A stretch of DNA of 16,613 nt, from NCBI GenBank assembly GCA_037444005.1, contig JBBING010000048.1:1-16613 (forward strand). The letters run 5' to 3'. The stretch's first letter is position 1, and every line of letters starts with the position of its first letter. The stretch is from DATLZC01 sp037444005 (GTDB lineage: Bacteria; Chloroflexota; Dehalococcoidia; DSTF01; JACRBR01). Below are positions 1 to 6,955 of this stretch, one piece after another. Under the pieces are notes generated by a model, which made no database searches, was not told the origin of the DNA, and worked only from the letters and a program-made list of their open reading frames with translations. Made by a program: the position numbers and the translations under genes.

Positions 1-80
1 GGACCTTTGCGCTCAGGATCCTGAACTGTTTCCACCATGATTGATGTAGAGCCGGGGCTAGCCGCCACCGGCTGGCCGCG

Positions 81-86
81 TATACT
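81..86 (+). promoter_or_regulatory. -10 element TATACT, possibly for a leaderless mRNA
   Basis: TATACT lies 8 bases before the ATG of the PHP metallohydrolase gene. A transcript starting about 7 bases downstream of this box would begin at or next to the ATG, so the mRNA may be leaderless. I see no convincing -35 box at 16-18 bases and no Shine-Dalgarno sequence in the 8 bases before the ATG. An in-frame stop codon at 59-61 and the lack of any start between it and 95 exclude a longer protein. Bases 1-80 hold no gene I can support. Confidence 0.5.
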
Positions 87-94
87 CAACGTCG

Positions 95-1543
95 ATGCGC
101 CAGCGCTATCGCTTCGACGGCGTCCTCACACCCGATTCGGGGCCGTATCTCTACCTGCCGTTCGATGTCCCGCGGGGCGCCCGCCGGATCGAGGTGGCGT
201 ATCAGTTCGAAGATCGGACGCTAGGGGACCCCGACAGCCGCGCCAACGTGGTCGACATCGGTGTCTTCGACCCGCGGGGCCACGAGTTCCTGGGAAACGG
301 CTTCAGGGGGTGGAGCGGCAGCGCCCGGCGGCAGTTCTTCCTCGCGCCGGACGGCGCGACCCCGGGCTACCTGCCCGGCCCGCTCATCCCGGGCACCTGG
401 CACCTGGTGCTGGGTCGCGCTGAACTGTACGACCCCGCGTGCCGCTACTGGGTCGACGTGAACATCGACGTCGACCTGAGCGCCACGAATGAAGCGCCCG
501 GAACGATGCCCGGTCCGCGGTCCATCGGGCGCACGTCGCCTCGATCCAGCCCCGCGCGCTGGTGGAAGGGCGACCTGCACGCGCACACCGTGCATTCCGA
601 CGGAAGCAACACGGTGCTCGAGCTCGCAGCTCAGGCGCGCGAGCGGGGACTCCACTTCTTCGCAGTGACCGACCACAACACGAGCAGCCATATCCCCGAC
701 GTGCTGGCGGCGTCGTCGCCGGAGCTGCTCATCATCCCGGGGGAGGAGGTCACCACGTACAAGGGGCACGCCAACGTCTGGGGCATGCCCGGGTGGGTGG
801 ACTTCCGCTGCGACGACGTCGACGCCATGGCCCGGCTCATGAAGTTCGTGCACGAAGCGGGCGGGCTCTTCTCGCCCAACCACCCCAAGCGTCACGGCCC
901 GCCGTGGCTGTTCACCGACTTCCGGGGCTACGGCTTCATGGAGGTGTGGCAGGCGCCGTGGCGCTGGTTCAACGAAGAGTCCCGCGAGCTCTGGTTACGG
1001 CATCTCGACGAGGGGCGGCGCGTCACCGCCGTCGGCGGAAGCGACACGCACGCGATTCCTCCCGCGGCCCGGACCCAGCCCAACGGCCTGGGCGAGCCCT
1101 GCACCTGGATTCGCGCGCCAGGCCCGCTCGATGAGGCCGGCGTCCTCGACGCGCTGTTGGCCGGCCATGTGTTCATCTCCGAGAGCTTCGAAGGGCCGTT
1201 CCTCGAGCTCGCCGCCGACCTGGGCGACGGGCGGTTCGGCGCGCTCATGGGCGACGTCATCGAATCGCTCCCCGGCGGGCGGCTCCGTTGCCGCATCCGG
1301 TACCGCGGGCCCGTCGACAAGCGCATCGTCCTGTACCGAAACCGGGACGTGTACTGGGAGACCCGCGCGCCTGTCGAGGACTACGTCGAAGAGATCAGCG
1401 TCCCGGTAGAGGGGCGCGCGTATCTCCGTCTCGAAGCCGTCGGCTTCCGCGGGCGCCCCGAACGCGGCGAAGTCGTGCATGCCATGACGAACCCGATCTA
1501 CGTCGGCGAATGGAAGCGAGAGGGGCCGGAGGCTCGCAGATGA
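95..1543 (+). CDS. CehA/McbA-family metallohydrolase (PHP domain) with N-terminal beta-rich domain
   Basis: The product has 482 residues. About the first 135 look like a beta-sandwich (alternating hydrophobic strands, many Gly/Asp), joined by a Pro/Ser-rich linker to a PHP domain. PHP signatures are visible: GDLHAHTVHSDGS with H162 and H164, then VTDHN, the metal-site stretch PGEEVTT, SPNHPK, and GGSDTHA near residue 316. These match the polymerase-and-histidinol-phosphatase fold, which binds two or three metal ions and cleaves ester or phosphoester bonds. CehA is known as a carbaryl hydrolase, but the family is diverse and the substrate here is unknown. No signal peptide is obvious, so it is probably cytoplasmic. 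Its stop overlaps the ATG of the alpha-mannosidase gene by four bases, so the two are co-translated. A role in degrading sugar esters or glycosylated compounds alongside that enzyme is inference only. Confidence 0.85.
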   Translation: MRQRYRFDGVLTPDSGPYLYLPFDVPRGARRIEVAYQFEDRTLGDPDSRANVVDIGVFDPRGHEFLGNGFRGWSGSARRQFFLAPDGATPGYLPGPLIPGTWHLVLGRAELYDPACRYWVDVNIDVDLSATNEAPGTMPGPRSIGRTSPRSSPARWWKGDLHAHTVHSDGSNTVLELAAQARERGLHFFAVTDHNTSSHIPDVLAASSPELLIIPGEEVTTYKGHANVWGMPGWVDFRCDDVDAMARLMKFVHEAGGLFSPNHPKRHGPPWLFTDFRGYGFMEVWQAPWRWFNEESRELWLRHLDEGRRVTAVGGSDTHAIPPAARTQPNGLGEPCTWIRAPGPLDEAGVLDALLAGHVFISESFEGPFLELAADLGDGRFGALMGDVIESLPGGRLRCRIRYRGPVDKRIVLYRNRDVYWETRAPVEDYVEEISVPVEGRAYLRLEAVGFRGRPERGEVVHAMTNPIYVGEWKREGPEARR

Positions 1544-4221
1544 CCGGTAACGCGCGCCGCCGCATCATTGCCGTCGTCTCCCACACTCACTGGGACCGCG
1601 AGTGGTACCTCCCGTACCAGTCGTTCCGTCTGCGTCTCGTGGGACTGCTGGACGACCTGCTCGACCTGTTCGACCGCGACCCGGAGTACCGGTGCTTCAT
1701 GCTCGACGGGCACACCATTCCCCTCGAGGACTACCTCGAGGTGCGACCGGAGCGGCGGCCCGATATCGAGCGCGCCCTGCGCGAGGGGCGGCTCCTCATC
1801 GGGCCGTGGTACATCATCCCGGACGAATTCCTGCCCGGAGGCGAAGCGTTGGTGCGCAATCTGTTGAGGGGTCACCGGGTGGCCGCCCAGTTCGGCCCGG
1901 TAATGAAGGTAGGCTACATTCCTGACCCGTTCGGGCAGATCGCATACATGCCGGCGATCTTCCGTGGCTTCGGCATCGAGCGGGCCACGATGTGGCGGGG
2001 CGCCGACGAGTCGCTGCGACAGACCGAGTTCATCTGGCGGTCGCCCGACGGCAGCGAGGTGTTCACCATCCACAAGCCCGGCGGGTACGGCATCGGCGCG
2101 CACCTCCCGGCGACGCGCGACGCTCTCCTCGAGCGCATCCGCCGCATCAGAGCGGAGCTCGAGCCCCGCGCGACGACGCGATACCTCCTGCTCATGAACG
2201 GAAGCGACCACCTCCCCGCACAGCGGGAGCTCTCCGACATCATCCGGACCGCGAACGAGGCGCTCGACGACGCCGAGCTCGTCCATCTCTCGCTGCCCGA
2301 GGTGTTCGACGCAGTCCAGCGCGAGCTCGAAGGCCGCGAAGGATCGCTGCACGTGCACGAGGGCGAGTTCCGCAGTGGACAGCGCGCCCATCTGCTGCCC
2401 GGCGTCCTCTCGGCCCGCATGTGGATCAAGCAACGCAATCAGCGCTGCGAGGACCTCCTGACATTGTGGGCGGAGCCGCTGGCGACCTGGATGGGGCTGC
2501 TCCGCCGCCGGATTCCTCCCGAATGGAAGGAGCCGCTTCCAGCCCGCTTCGCCCACATGCCGTTCCCGACGCAGCCGGGGTCCATCAAGGCGCTCCTCGA
2601 CCGGGCGTGGCGGTACCTGTTCGAGAATCAGCCGCACGATTCGATCTGCGGGTGCTCCGTCGACCAGGTGCACGAGGAGATGGCGACCCGCTACGACGAG
2701 GCGGAGCAGGTCGGCGAGGAGATCGCCGCGCACGCCATGCGGGTTCTGGCGGCGTTGGCCCCGCCCGGCGAGCGCGTTCTCGTGTTCAACCCGCAGTTCG
2801 GCCCACGCACGGACGTCGTGGAGTTCACCGCCCGCCTGCGAGACGGGCAGGCGCCGGTCGCGCTCGTGGCGCCGGATGGCTCGCGCGTCCCGGCGCAGCT
2901 TCTCGCCGCGCCGGCGCGATGGACCTTCGGACCCTACAGCTTCGAGGAGGTGGACGCCGTCTTCGTCGCCGCGGACGTGCCGGGCTTCGGTTTCCGCTCC
3001 TACCGCGTCGAGTACGGCCCGCTCGAGCCGCCGTCCGTTTCCCCCAAGGCGTCCGCCATCGAGAATGGCCTCCTTAGGGTGACTGCCGATCCCAAAGATG
3101 GCACGCTGACCGTGGAAGACCTCCGGACGGGGCGACGCTGGTCCGGGCTCAACCGCTACGCGGACGGGGGCGATCGCGGCGATGAGTACAACTACTGCGT
3201 CCCCGAAGACGACCTGATCGTCGACCGGCCGGCGGTTCCCCCGCGCATCCACGTCGTCGAGTCGGGGCCGGCGCGCTGGAGCCTCGCCATCGAGAGCGTG
3301 CACCGTTTGCCCGCCGCCCTGGCGCCGGAGCGCCGCGCCCGCTCGCCTGAGACGGTGGACGTCCCCATCCGCACGGTCGTCTCACTGGCGCACGGCGTCC
3401 CGCGCGTCGATATCCACGTCGAAGTCGACAACACGGCCCGGGATCACCGGCTTCGCGCGCTCTTCCCCACGGGCATTCCGGCGAAGGCGGCGTTCGCCGA
3501 ACAGCATTTCGGTGTCATCCGGCGCGACCTCGCGATTCCGGAGTGGGACCCGGCGACCTGGAGCGAACAGCCCGTGGGCACGCAGCCACAGAAGTCGTTC
3601 GTCGATGTGAACGACGGCGCGTACGGCCTGATGGTGGCGAACCGCGGGCTTCCCGAATACGAGGTCATCGAGGCTCCCGACGGCGCGACTATCGCGTTGA
3701 CGCTGCTCCGCTGCGTCGGCTGGCTCTCCCGGTCCGACCTGACCTCGCGCCGGGGTGGCGCCGGCCCCGAGGTCGAGACGCCGGGCGCGCAGTTGCTCGG
3801 GCGCTGGACCTTCGACTACGCCATCATCCCCCATGAGGGAGGATGGGAGACGGCCTATCGTCAGGCGCACTGGTTCCGGACGCCCATGCGCGCTCGCTGG
3901 AGCCGCGGCGGGTCGGGGCTGCTCGGCGAACAGGCGTCGTTCCTGGACATCCGCGGCGACGGGCTGGTCGTCGCCGCCGCGAAGCCCGCCGAGGACGGCG
4001 ACGGCGTCGTCGTGCGGTTGTACAACATCCTGGACGAGGAGACGCGCGGGGTCGTCGCGCTTTCGGAACCCCACGATGGCGTGTGGCTCGTGAATTTCAA
4101 CGAGGAGCCGTTGCGACGGCTGGCAGGGCAGGGCGAAGTCGCCGAACTCTCGCTGCGCCGGAACGAAATCATCACGCTGAAGTTCGAGGCGCAGCTCCCT
4201 AAGGGAGCCGCCGATGCCTGA
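1540..4221 (+). CDS. GH38 alpha-mannosidase / mannosylglycerate hydrolase-like
   Basis: The product has 893 residues, the usual length for bacterial GH38 enzymes such as MngB. The zinc and catalytic residues are in place: HTHWDREW gives H17 and D19, PDPFGQ gives the probable nucleophile D129, and QPHDSICGCS gives H366. The rest (from about residue 400) is the mixed helical and beta-sandwich region typical of the family. GH38 enzymes retain configuration and release mannose from alpha-mannosides; some bacterial members act on mannosylglycerate, a compatible solute. There is no signal peptide, so a cytoplasmic role on imported or internal substrates is likely. The ATG at 1540 has GGAGG at 1528-1532, seven bases upstream, and overlaps the previous stop (ATGA), which decides this start over upstream in-frame codons. 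The 3' end overlaps the crotonase gene by eight bases. The exact substrate cannot be read from sequence. Confidence 0.9.
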   Translation: MTGNARRRIIAVVSHTHWDREWYLPYQSFRLRLVGLLDDLLDLFDRDPEYRCFMLDGHTIPLEDYLEVRPERRPDIERALREGRLLIGPWYIIPDEFLPGGEALVRNLLRGHRVAAQFGPVMKVGYIPDPFGQIAYMPAIFRGFGIERATMWRGADESLRQTEFIWRSPDGSEVFTIHKPGGYGIGAHLPATRDALLERIRRIRAELEPRATTRYLLLMNGSDHLPAQRELSDIIRTANEALDDAELVHLSLPEVFDAVQRELEGREGSLHVHEGEFRSGQRAHLLPGVLSARMWIKQRNQRCEDLLTLWAEPLATWMGLLRRRIPPEWKEPLPARFAHMPFPTQPGSIKALLDRAWRYLFENQPHDSICGCSVDQVHEEMATRYDEAEQVGEEIAAHAMRVLAALAPPGERVLVFNPQFGPRTDVVEFTARLRDGQAPVALVAPDGSRVPAQLLAAPARWTFGPYSFEEVDAVFVAADVPGFGFRSYRVEYGPLEPPSVSPKASAIENGLLRVTADPKDGTLTVEDLRTGRRWSGLNRYADGGDRGDEYNYCVPEDDLIVDRPAVPPRIHVVESGPARWSLAIESVHRLPAALAPERRARSPETVDVPIRTVVSLAHGVPRVDIHVEVDNTARDHRLRALFPTGIPAKAAFAEQHFGVIRRDLAIPEWDPATWSEQPVGTQPQKSFVDVNDGAYGLMVANRGLPEYEVIEAPDGATIALTLLRCVGWLSRSDLTSRRGGAGPEVETPGAQLLGRWTFDYAIIPHEGGWETAYRQAHWFRTPMRARWSRGGSGLLGEQASFLDIRGDGLVVAAAKPAEDGDGVVVRLYNILDEETRGVVALSEPHDGVWLVNFNEEPLRRLAGQGEVAELSLRRNEIITLKFEAQLPKGAADA

Positions 4222-4969
4222 ACGTCCGCCTCTCCTGGTCGAGCGGCCGGCCCCCGGCGTCGCCCTGCTGCGCTTCAACCGGCCGGACAAGCGGAACGCG
4301 TTCAATTTCGCCCTGTCGGCCGCGCTCGTCGACGCCCTCGACGAGCTCGAGGCCGACGACACAGTGCGATGCGTGATCCTGACGGGGGCGGGGAAGGCGT
4401 TCAGCGCCGGCGCCGACATGACCGAGGCCCTCGAAAGCATCGAACGCGGCGGTCGCGGCGATGGCATGGCCCGCGCCGTCATTCGCGTCGGGCGCTTCCC
4501 CAAGCCGGTCATCGCAGCGGTCAACGGCCCCGCGTTCGGGGGAGGCGCGGCGCTCGCCATCGCCTGCGACATCCGGATCGCGTCGCCGTCGGCCTCGTTC
4601 CGGTTTCCGGGCGCCGCATACGGCCTGGTCGTGGGCGGCAGCCAGCTCCCGCGGCTGGTCGGCCCCGCGCGGGCCAAGGAGCTGTTGTTTACCGCCCGGG
4701 TCGTCGACGCCGCCGAAGCCGAGCGCATCGGCCTCGTGAACCGGGTGACGCCGCCCGAGCGGCTCGAGGCCGAGTGCGTCGAGCTGGCCACGGTCATCGC
4801 CTCCCACTCGCCCGACGCCGTCGTCTGGATGAAGCGCGTCGTCGACCGCGCGACAACCATCGACGCGGGCGTCGAGGCCGAGCTCGAGGCGAACCAGCGC
4901 CTGCGCGGCTCGCCCGATCACGTCGAGCGGTTCCGAGAAGCCACAAAACGCGTGACGCAGGGTCAGTGA
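4214..4969 (+). CDS. Enoyl-CoA hydratase/isomerase (crotonase) superfamily protein, atypical active site
   Basis: The product has 251 residues, a normal crotonase length. Landmarks include RFNRPDKRNAF near the N-terminus, the oxyanion-hole segment AFSAGADM, and GPAFGGGAALAIACDIRIAS. Aligned by eye to mitochondrial enoyl-CoA hydratase, the two catalytic glutamates are replaced. The Glu of GGGCELA corresponds to A113, and the Glu of GQPE corresponds to G133 (in FRFPG). The oxyanion hole is kept, so a CoA thioester is probably still bound, but simple hydration by the known mechanism is unlikely. Isomerase, thioesterase, dehalogenase-like or lyase activity are alternatives. AAGGGAG lies six bases before the ATG, and the gene starts inside the end of the alpha-mannosidase gene, so it belongs to that operon. 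It converges with a membrane-protein gene and their stops overlap by seven bases. Confidence 0.85.
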   Translation: MPERPPLLVERPAPGVALLRFNRPDKRNAFNFALSAALVDALDELEADDTVRCVILTGAGKAFSAGADMTEALESIERGGRGDGMARAVIRVGRFPKPVIAAVNGPAFGGGAALAIACDIRIASPSASFRFPGAAYGLVVGGSQLPRLVGPARAKELLFTARVVDAAEAERIGLVNRVTPPERLEAECVELATVIASHSPDAVVWMKRVVDRATTIDAGVEAELEANQRLRGSPDHVERFREATKRVTQGQ

Positions 4970-5559
4970 ACGGGCGGGCTCCGACGCGCATCCGCAGGCC
5001 CGGGAGGCTGGCCCGCGGAACCGCGACCCTCCGGCTCCGGCGGCGTTTCGGACGGCACGGCAGGCGCAGGCCTCACCGGCGCCGCCTCGCGCCGCATCAG
5101 CGCAATGTATCCCAGGAGCACGAGGAAGAAGGCCGTCACGACCAGCGGCAGCGCCGCGTCGGTGAAGTCTCGCCGCCTGCGCACGACATCGAACGCGGTC
5201 ACGACGAAGACGCCGGCCTGGTGGGCGTAGGGCATCCAGAGCAGCAGGCGGAAGCGGTCGAGATCCCAGGCGAGCAACCAGAACACCGGCCAGATCACGA
5301 GGAGATGCACGCCGACGAGCCTCGCGGCGGGGCCGTTCTCCAGGTCGCCAGCCACCGTCGCGACGTCGATGCCCTGCCAGATGGTCAGTGTGAGCCCCGA
5401 GTAGAGGGTCCAGACGCCGAGAAGCGCCAGGACGACGCGGAGCATGCCCTCCGCGGAAAGCATCGCGGCGGGCTGCCCGAATGAAGAGACGCTCGACAAC
5501 GAGGCCGGGGCTGGCGCGTCGGCGGGTGGCGCCGGCTTCGTCTCGTCCGTCTGGCTCAT
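4963..5559 (-). CDS. Membrane protein with about four helices (upstream copy's paralogue, Pro-rich tails)
   Basis: The product has 198 residues and I do not recognise a family. The first 35 residues are rich in Pro, Ala and Ser. Hydrophobic segments follow near residues 40-62, 80-98, 104-124 (interrupted by RFRLLLWMPYAHQ) and 138-157. The C-terminal 40 residues are a Pro/Arg-rich tail that is probably cytoplasmic. The core resembles the neighbouring 140-residue protein in order and spacing of segments, with both sharing a (D/E)R...LLW / RMLFMLW stretch and a matching final helix, so I read them as tandem paralogues. The ATG lies four bases after the stop of that gene, which indicates one transcript. 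No catalytic or binding motif is visible. The end overlaps the convergent crotonase gene and leaves no room for a terminator between them. Confidence 0.75.
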   Translation of the reverse strand: MSQTDETKPAPPADAPAPASLSSVSSFGQPAAMLSAEGMLRVVLALLGVWTLYSGLTLTIWQGIDVATVAGDLENGPAARLVGVHLLVIWPVFWLLAWDLDRFRLLLWMPYAHQAGVFVVTAFDVVRRRRDFTDAALPLVVTAFFLVLLGYIALMRREAAPVRPAPAVPSETPPEPEGRGSAGQPPGPADARRSPPVH

Positions 5560-5563
5560 GCGC

Positions 5564-5986
5564 TCACGCCCCGGCTTCCCGTTCGCGTCCCAGGTTCAAA
5601 AGAATCAGCACCAGGAGCGCCAGCGCGATGAACAGCGGCAGAAGCCCCTCGGCGCCCCCGAAGCCGATATCGTTCCGCGCCCAGTGGAAGACGATGGTGA
5701 TGACGGTCCCGATCTGTTCGATGGCGCCGACCCAGAGCATGAACAGCATGCGTTCGGCGTTGAAAGCGGCGAACAGGTACGCCGCCGCCAGGGCCAGGTA
5801 GGCCCCGCCGAACGCCCGTCCGCCCAGCACGCCGTCGAGGTCGCCCTGGAGGTCGAGGACGGGCGTGTCCAGCGCAAGCTGGAGGAGCCAGCCCAGCGCC
5901 GCCCACACCGCGAGCGTCAACAGCAGCATTCGCAGGCGAGCGGTCGACGCTCGCGACGGTGTGGTGTATCGGGTCTGTGTCGTCAT
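5564..5986 (-). CDS. Membrane protein with about four helices (first of a tandem paralogous pair)
   Basis: The product has 140 residues from the chosen start. Four hydrophobic segments can be seen at about residues 17-38, 58-78, 80-103 and 115-135, with short polar loops. A conserved-looking NAERMLFMLWVGAIEQ stretch sits in the middle. I do not recognise a family or function. The ATG at 5986 is preferred because the rich ribosome binding site GGAAGGGGG (5996-6004) ends nine bases before it. An in-frame ATG 18 codons upstream (6040) lies inside the putative -10 box and would not be on the transcript. The gene is followed after four bases by its paralogue, so the pair is probably an operon. The resemblance suggests a heteromer or a small sensor/transport accessory, but that is speculation. 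Confidence 0.75.
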   Translation of the reverse strand: MTTQTRYTTPSRASTARLRMLLLTLAVWAALGWLLQLALDTPVLDLQGDLDGVLGGRAFGGAYLALAAAYLFAAFNAERMLFMLWVGAIEQIGTVITIVFHWARNDIGFGGAEGLLPLFIALALLVLILLNLGREREAGA

Positions 5987-6038
5987 CGGGTCGCTCCCCC
6001 TTCCGTGCTCATAGGGCCCGGACGTCCTTGCCCGCGCC

Positions 6039-6047
6039 ATTCTACCA
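6039..6047 (-). promoter_or_regulatory. Extended -10 promoter TGGTAGAAT
   Basis: Read on the minus strand, TGG directly precedes TAGAAT, a good match to an extended -10 element (TGn plus TAnAAT). The predicted start is near 6032, giving a leader of about 46 bases that contains the strong ribosome binding site of the tandem membrane-protein pair. It lies between the stop of the metallopeptidase gene (6076) and the ATG at 5986. No clear -35 box is seen. Confidence 0.55.
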
Positions 6048-6075
6048 TCGGCAGGTGCGGGGCCCTCCCGAAGCG

Positions 6076-6444
6076 CTAGTCCAGGCCCAGCTCCTCCAGC
6101 CGCTCGTCGTCGATGCCGAAGAAGTGGGCGATTTCGTGCATCACCGTCACCCTGATTTCACGCACGAGGTCCTCTTCGTCGGGGAAGTCTTCCTCCAGGG
6201 GCTCCTGGTAGATGGTGATGACGTCAGGCAGGACGAGCCCGTAGTCCGACGTGCGTTCGGTGAGGGGGACGCCTTGATACAGCCCGTAAAGCTCCTCGCC
6301 CGGGCCGAGGCCGGCTTCCCGCCGCTCCCGCGGAGACATGCGGCGCTTGACGACGACGTCGACGTTTTCGAGACGCGCGCGGTATTCGGGGGGAAGGCTC
6401 TGCAGGGCCCGCCGCACAAGCCGCAAGAACCGCGCCCGCTCCAT
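6076..6444 (-). CDS. Small zincin-like metallopeptidase family protein
   Basis: The product has 122 residues, the usual size of the short zincin-like proteins (Zincin_1, formerly DUF1025). Near the C-terminus is MHEIAHFFGIDDER, an HExxHxxGxxD metal site with H103, E104, H107 and D112 or D113. The middle segment DVITIYQEPLEED is also typical. Proteins of this family are cytoplasmic and their substrate is unknown. I place the start at the ATG four bases after the stop of the upstream 147-residue protein; an in-frame GTG further up (6489) would add 15 basic residues without family support. No good Shine-Dalgarno sequence precedes the ATG, so translation probably depends on coupling to the upstream gene. 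The two proteins may therefore work together. Confidence 0.8.
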   Translation of the reverse strand: MERARFLRLVRRALQSLPPEYRARLENVDVVVKRRMSPRERREAGLGPGEELYGLYQGVPLTERTSDYGLVLPDVITIYQEPLEEDFPDEEDLVREIRVTVMHEIAHFFGIDDERLEELGLD

Positions 6445-6448
6445 GGAT

Positions 6449-6892
6449 TCAGGCGTGCCGCGACCAGATGACCTGATAGGGCTCCTCACCGCGGACCGCC
6501 GCGAGCGCCTCGCGCCGCTCTCGGGCGAGCAGATCCCGGAGGACGCCGCCGTATCGCTCTGCGGCGTCGGTGAAGCCCGCCATCGCGATGCGGTCGATGA
6601 TGGCGTCCCAGACGCCGTATTCCTGGATCGCGCGGGCCGTCAGGGGCCAGGCGATGGCGCTGATGCGGTCTGGAATGCGAAAACGGGGACGCAGCCGCTT
6701 GAGGCTCCGGAACCGTTCTTCGACGCTGCCCGCCGGCTCGACGAGCCGCACCATCGGTGGGTCCAGCTCCGAATACCGGTTATCGATCAGCAGGCGGTCC
6801 GTCACCGTCGGGAAGCGAAAGGTAATGACCTCCGCCTCCCGGACCGTCCGGAGGACTTCGTCGCGGTCGATGAGAAACGCGCCGTCCAGCAT
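6449..6892 (-). CDS. Unrecognised 147-residue protein coupled to the metallopeptidase
   Basis: I do not recognise this protein. It has 147 residues, is charged and soluble, and shows no signal peptide or membrane helix. The N-terminal half looks like beta strands (VITFRF, RLLIDNRYSE, PPMVRLVEP), and the C-terminal half is helical and rich in Arg and Glu (residues 90-135). The stretch VEERFRSLKRLRPRFRIPDRI is basic and might contact nucleic acid or a partner, but that is a guess. It has its own extended -10 promoter and a GGGGTG ribosome binding site six bases before the ATG. It is followed after four bases by the zincin-like gene, so the two form a bicistronic unit separate from the acyl-CoA dehydrogenase gene upstream. 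Confidence 0.75.
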   Translation of the reverse strand: MLDGAFLIDRDEVLRTVREAEVITFRFPTVTDRLLIDNRYSELDPPMVRLVEPAGSVEERFRSLKRLRPRFRIPDRISAIAWPLTARAIQEYGVWDAIIDRIAMAGFTDAAERYGGVLRDLLARERREALAAVRGEEPYQVIWSRHA

Positions 6893-6925
6893 GCGTCACC
6901 CCGGGGGCGGGGTCCGCCCAGCCCG

Positions 6926-6934
6926 ATTCTAGCA
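6926..6934 (-). promoter_or_regulatory. Extended -10 promoter TGCTAGAAT
   Basis: On the minus strand TGC is followed by TAGAAT, an extended -10 match in the 63-base gap between the acyl-CoA dehydrogenase stop and the ATG of the 147-residue protein. The predicted start, near 6919, gives a leader of about 27 bases. No strong -35 box is apparent. It implies that the two downstream genes can be expressed independently of the acyl-CoA dehydrogenase gene. Confidence 0.55.
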
Positions 6935-6955
6935 CGCGCGCTGTCCGAACGGCCG

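Noticed and set aside
1498..3303. A 601-codon open frame on the minus strand opposite the alpha-mannosidase gene
   Set aside because: High G+C sequence leaves long open antisense frames. Its product has no domain, while the plus strand encodes a complete GH38 enzyme with all catalytic residues.
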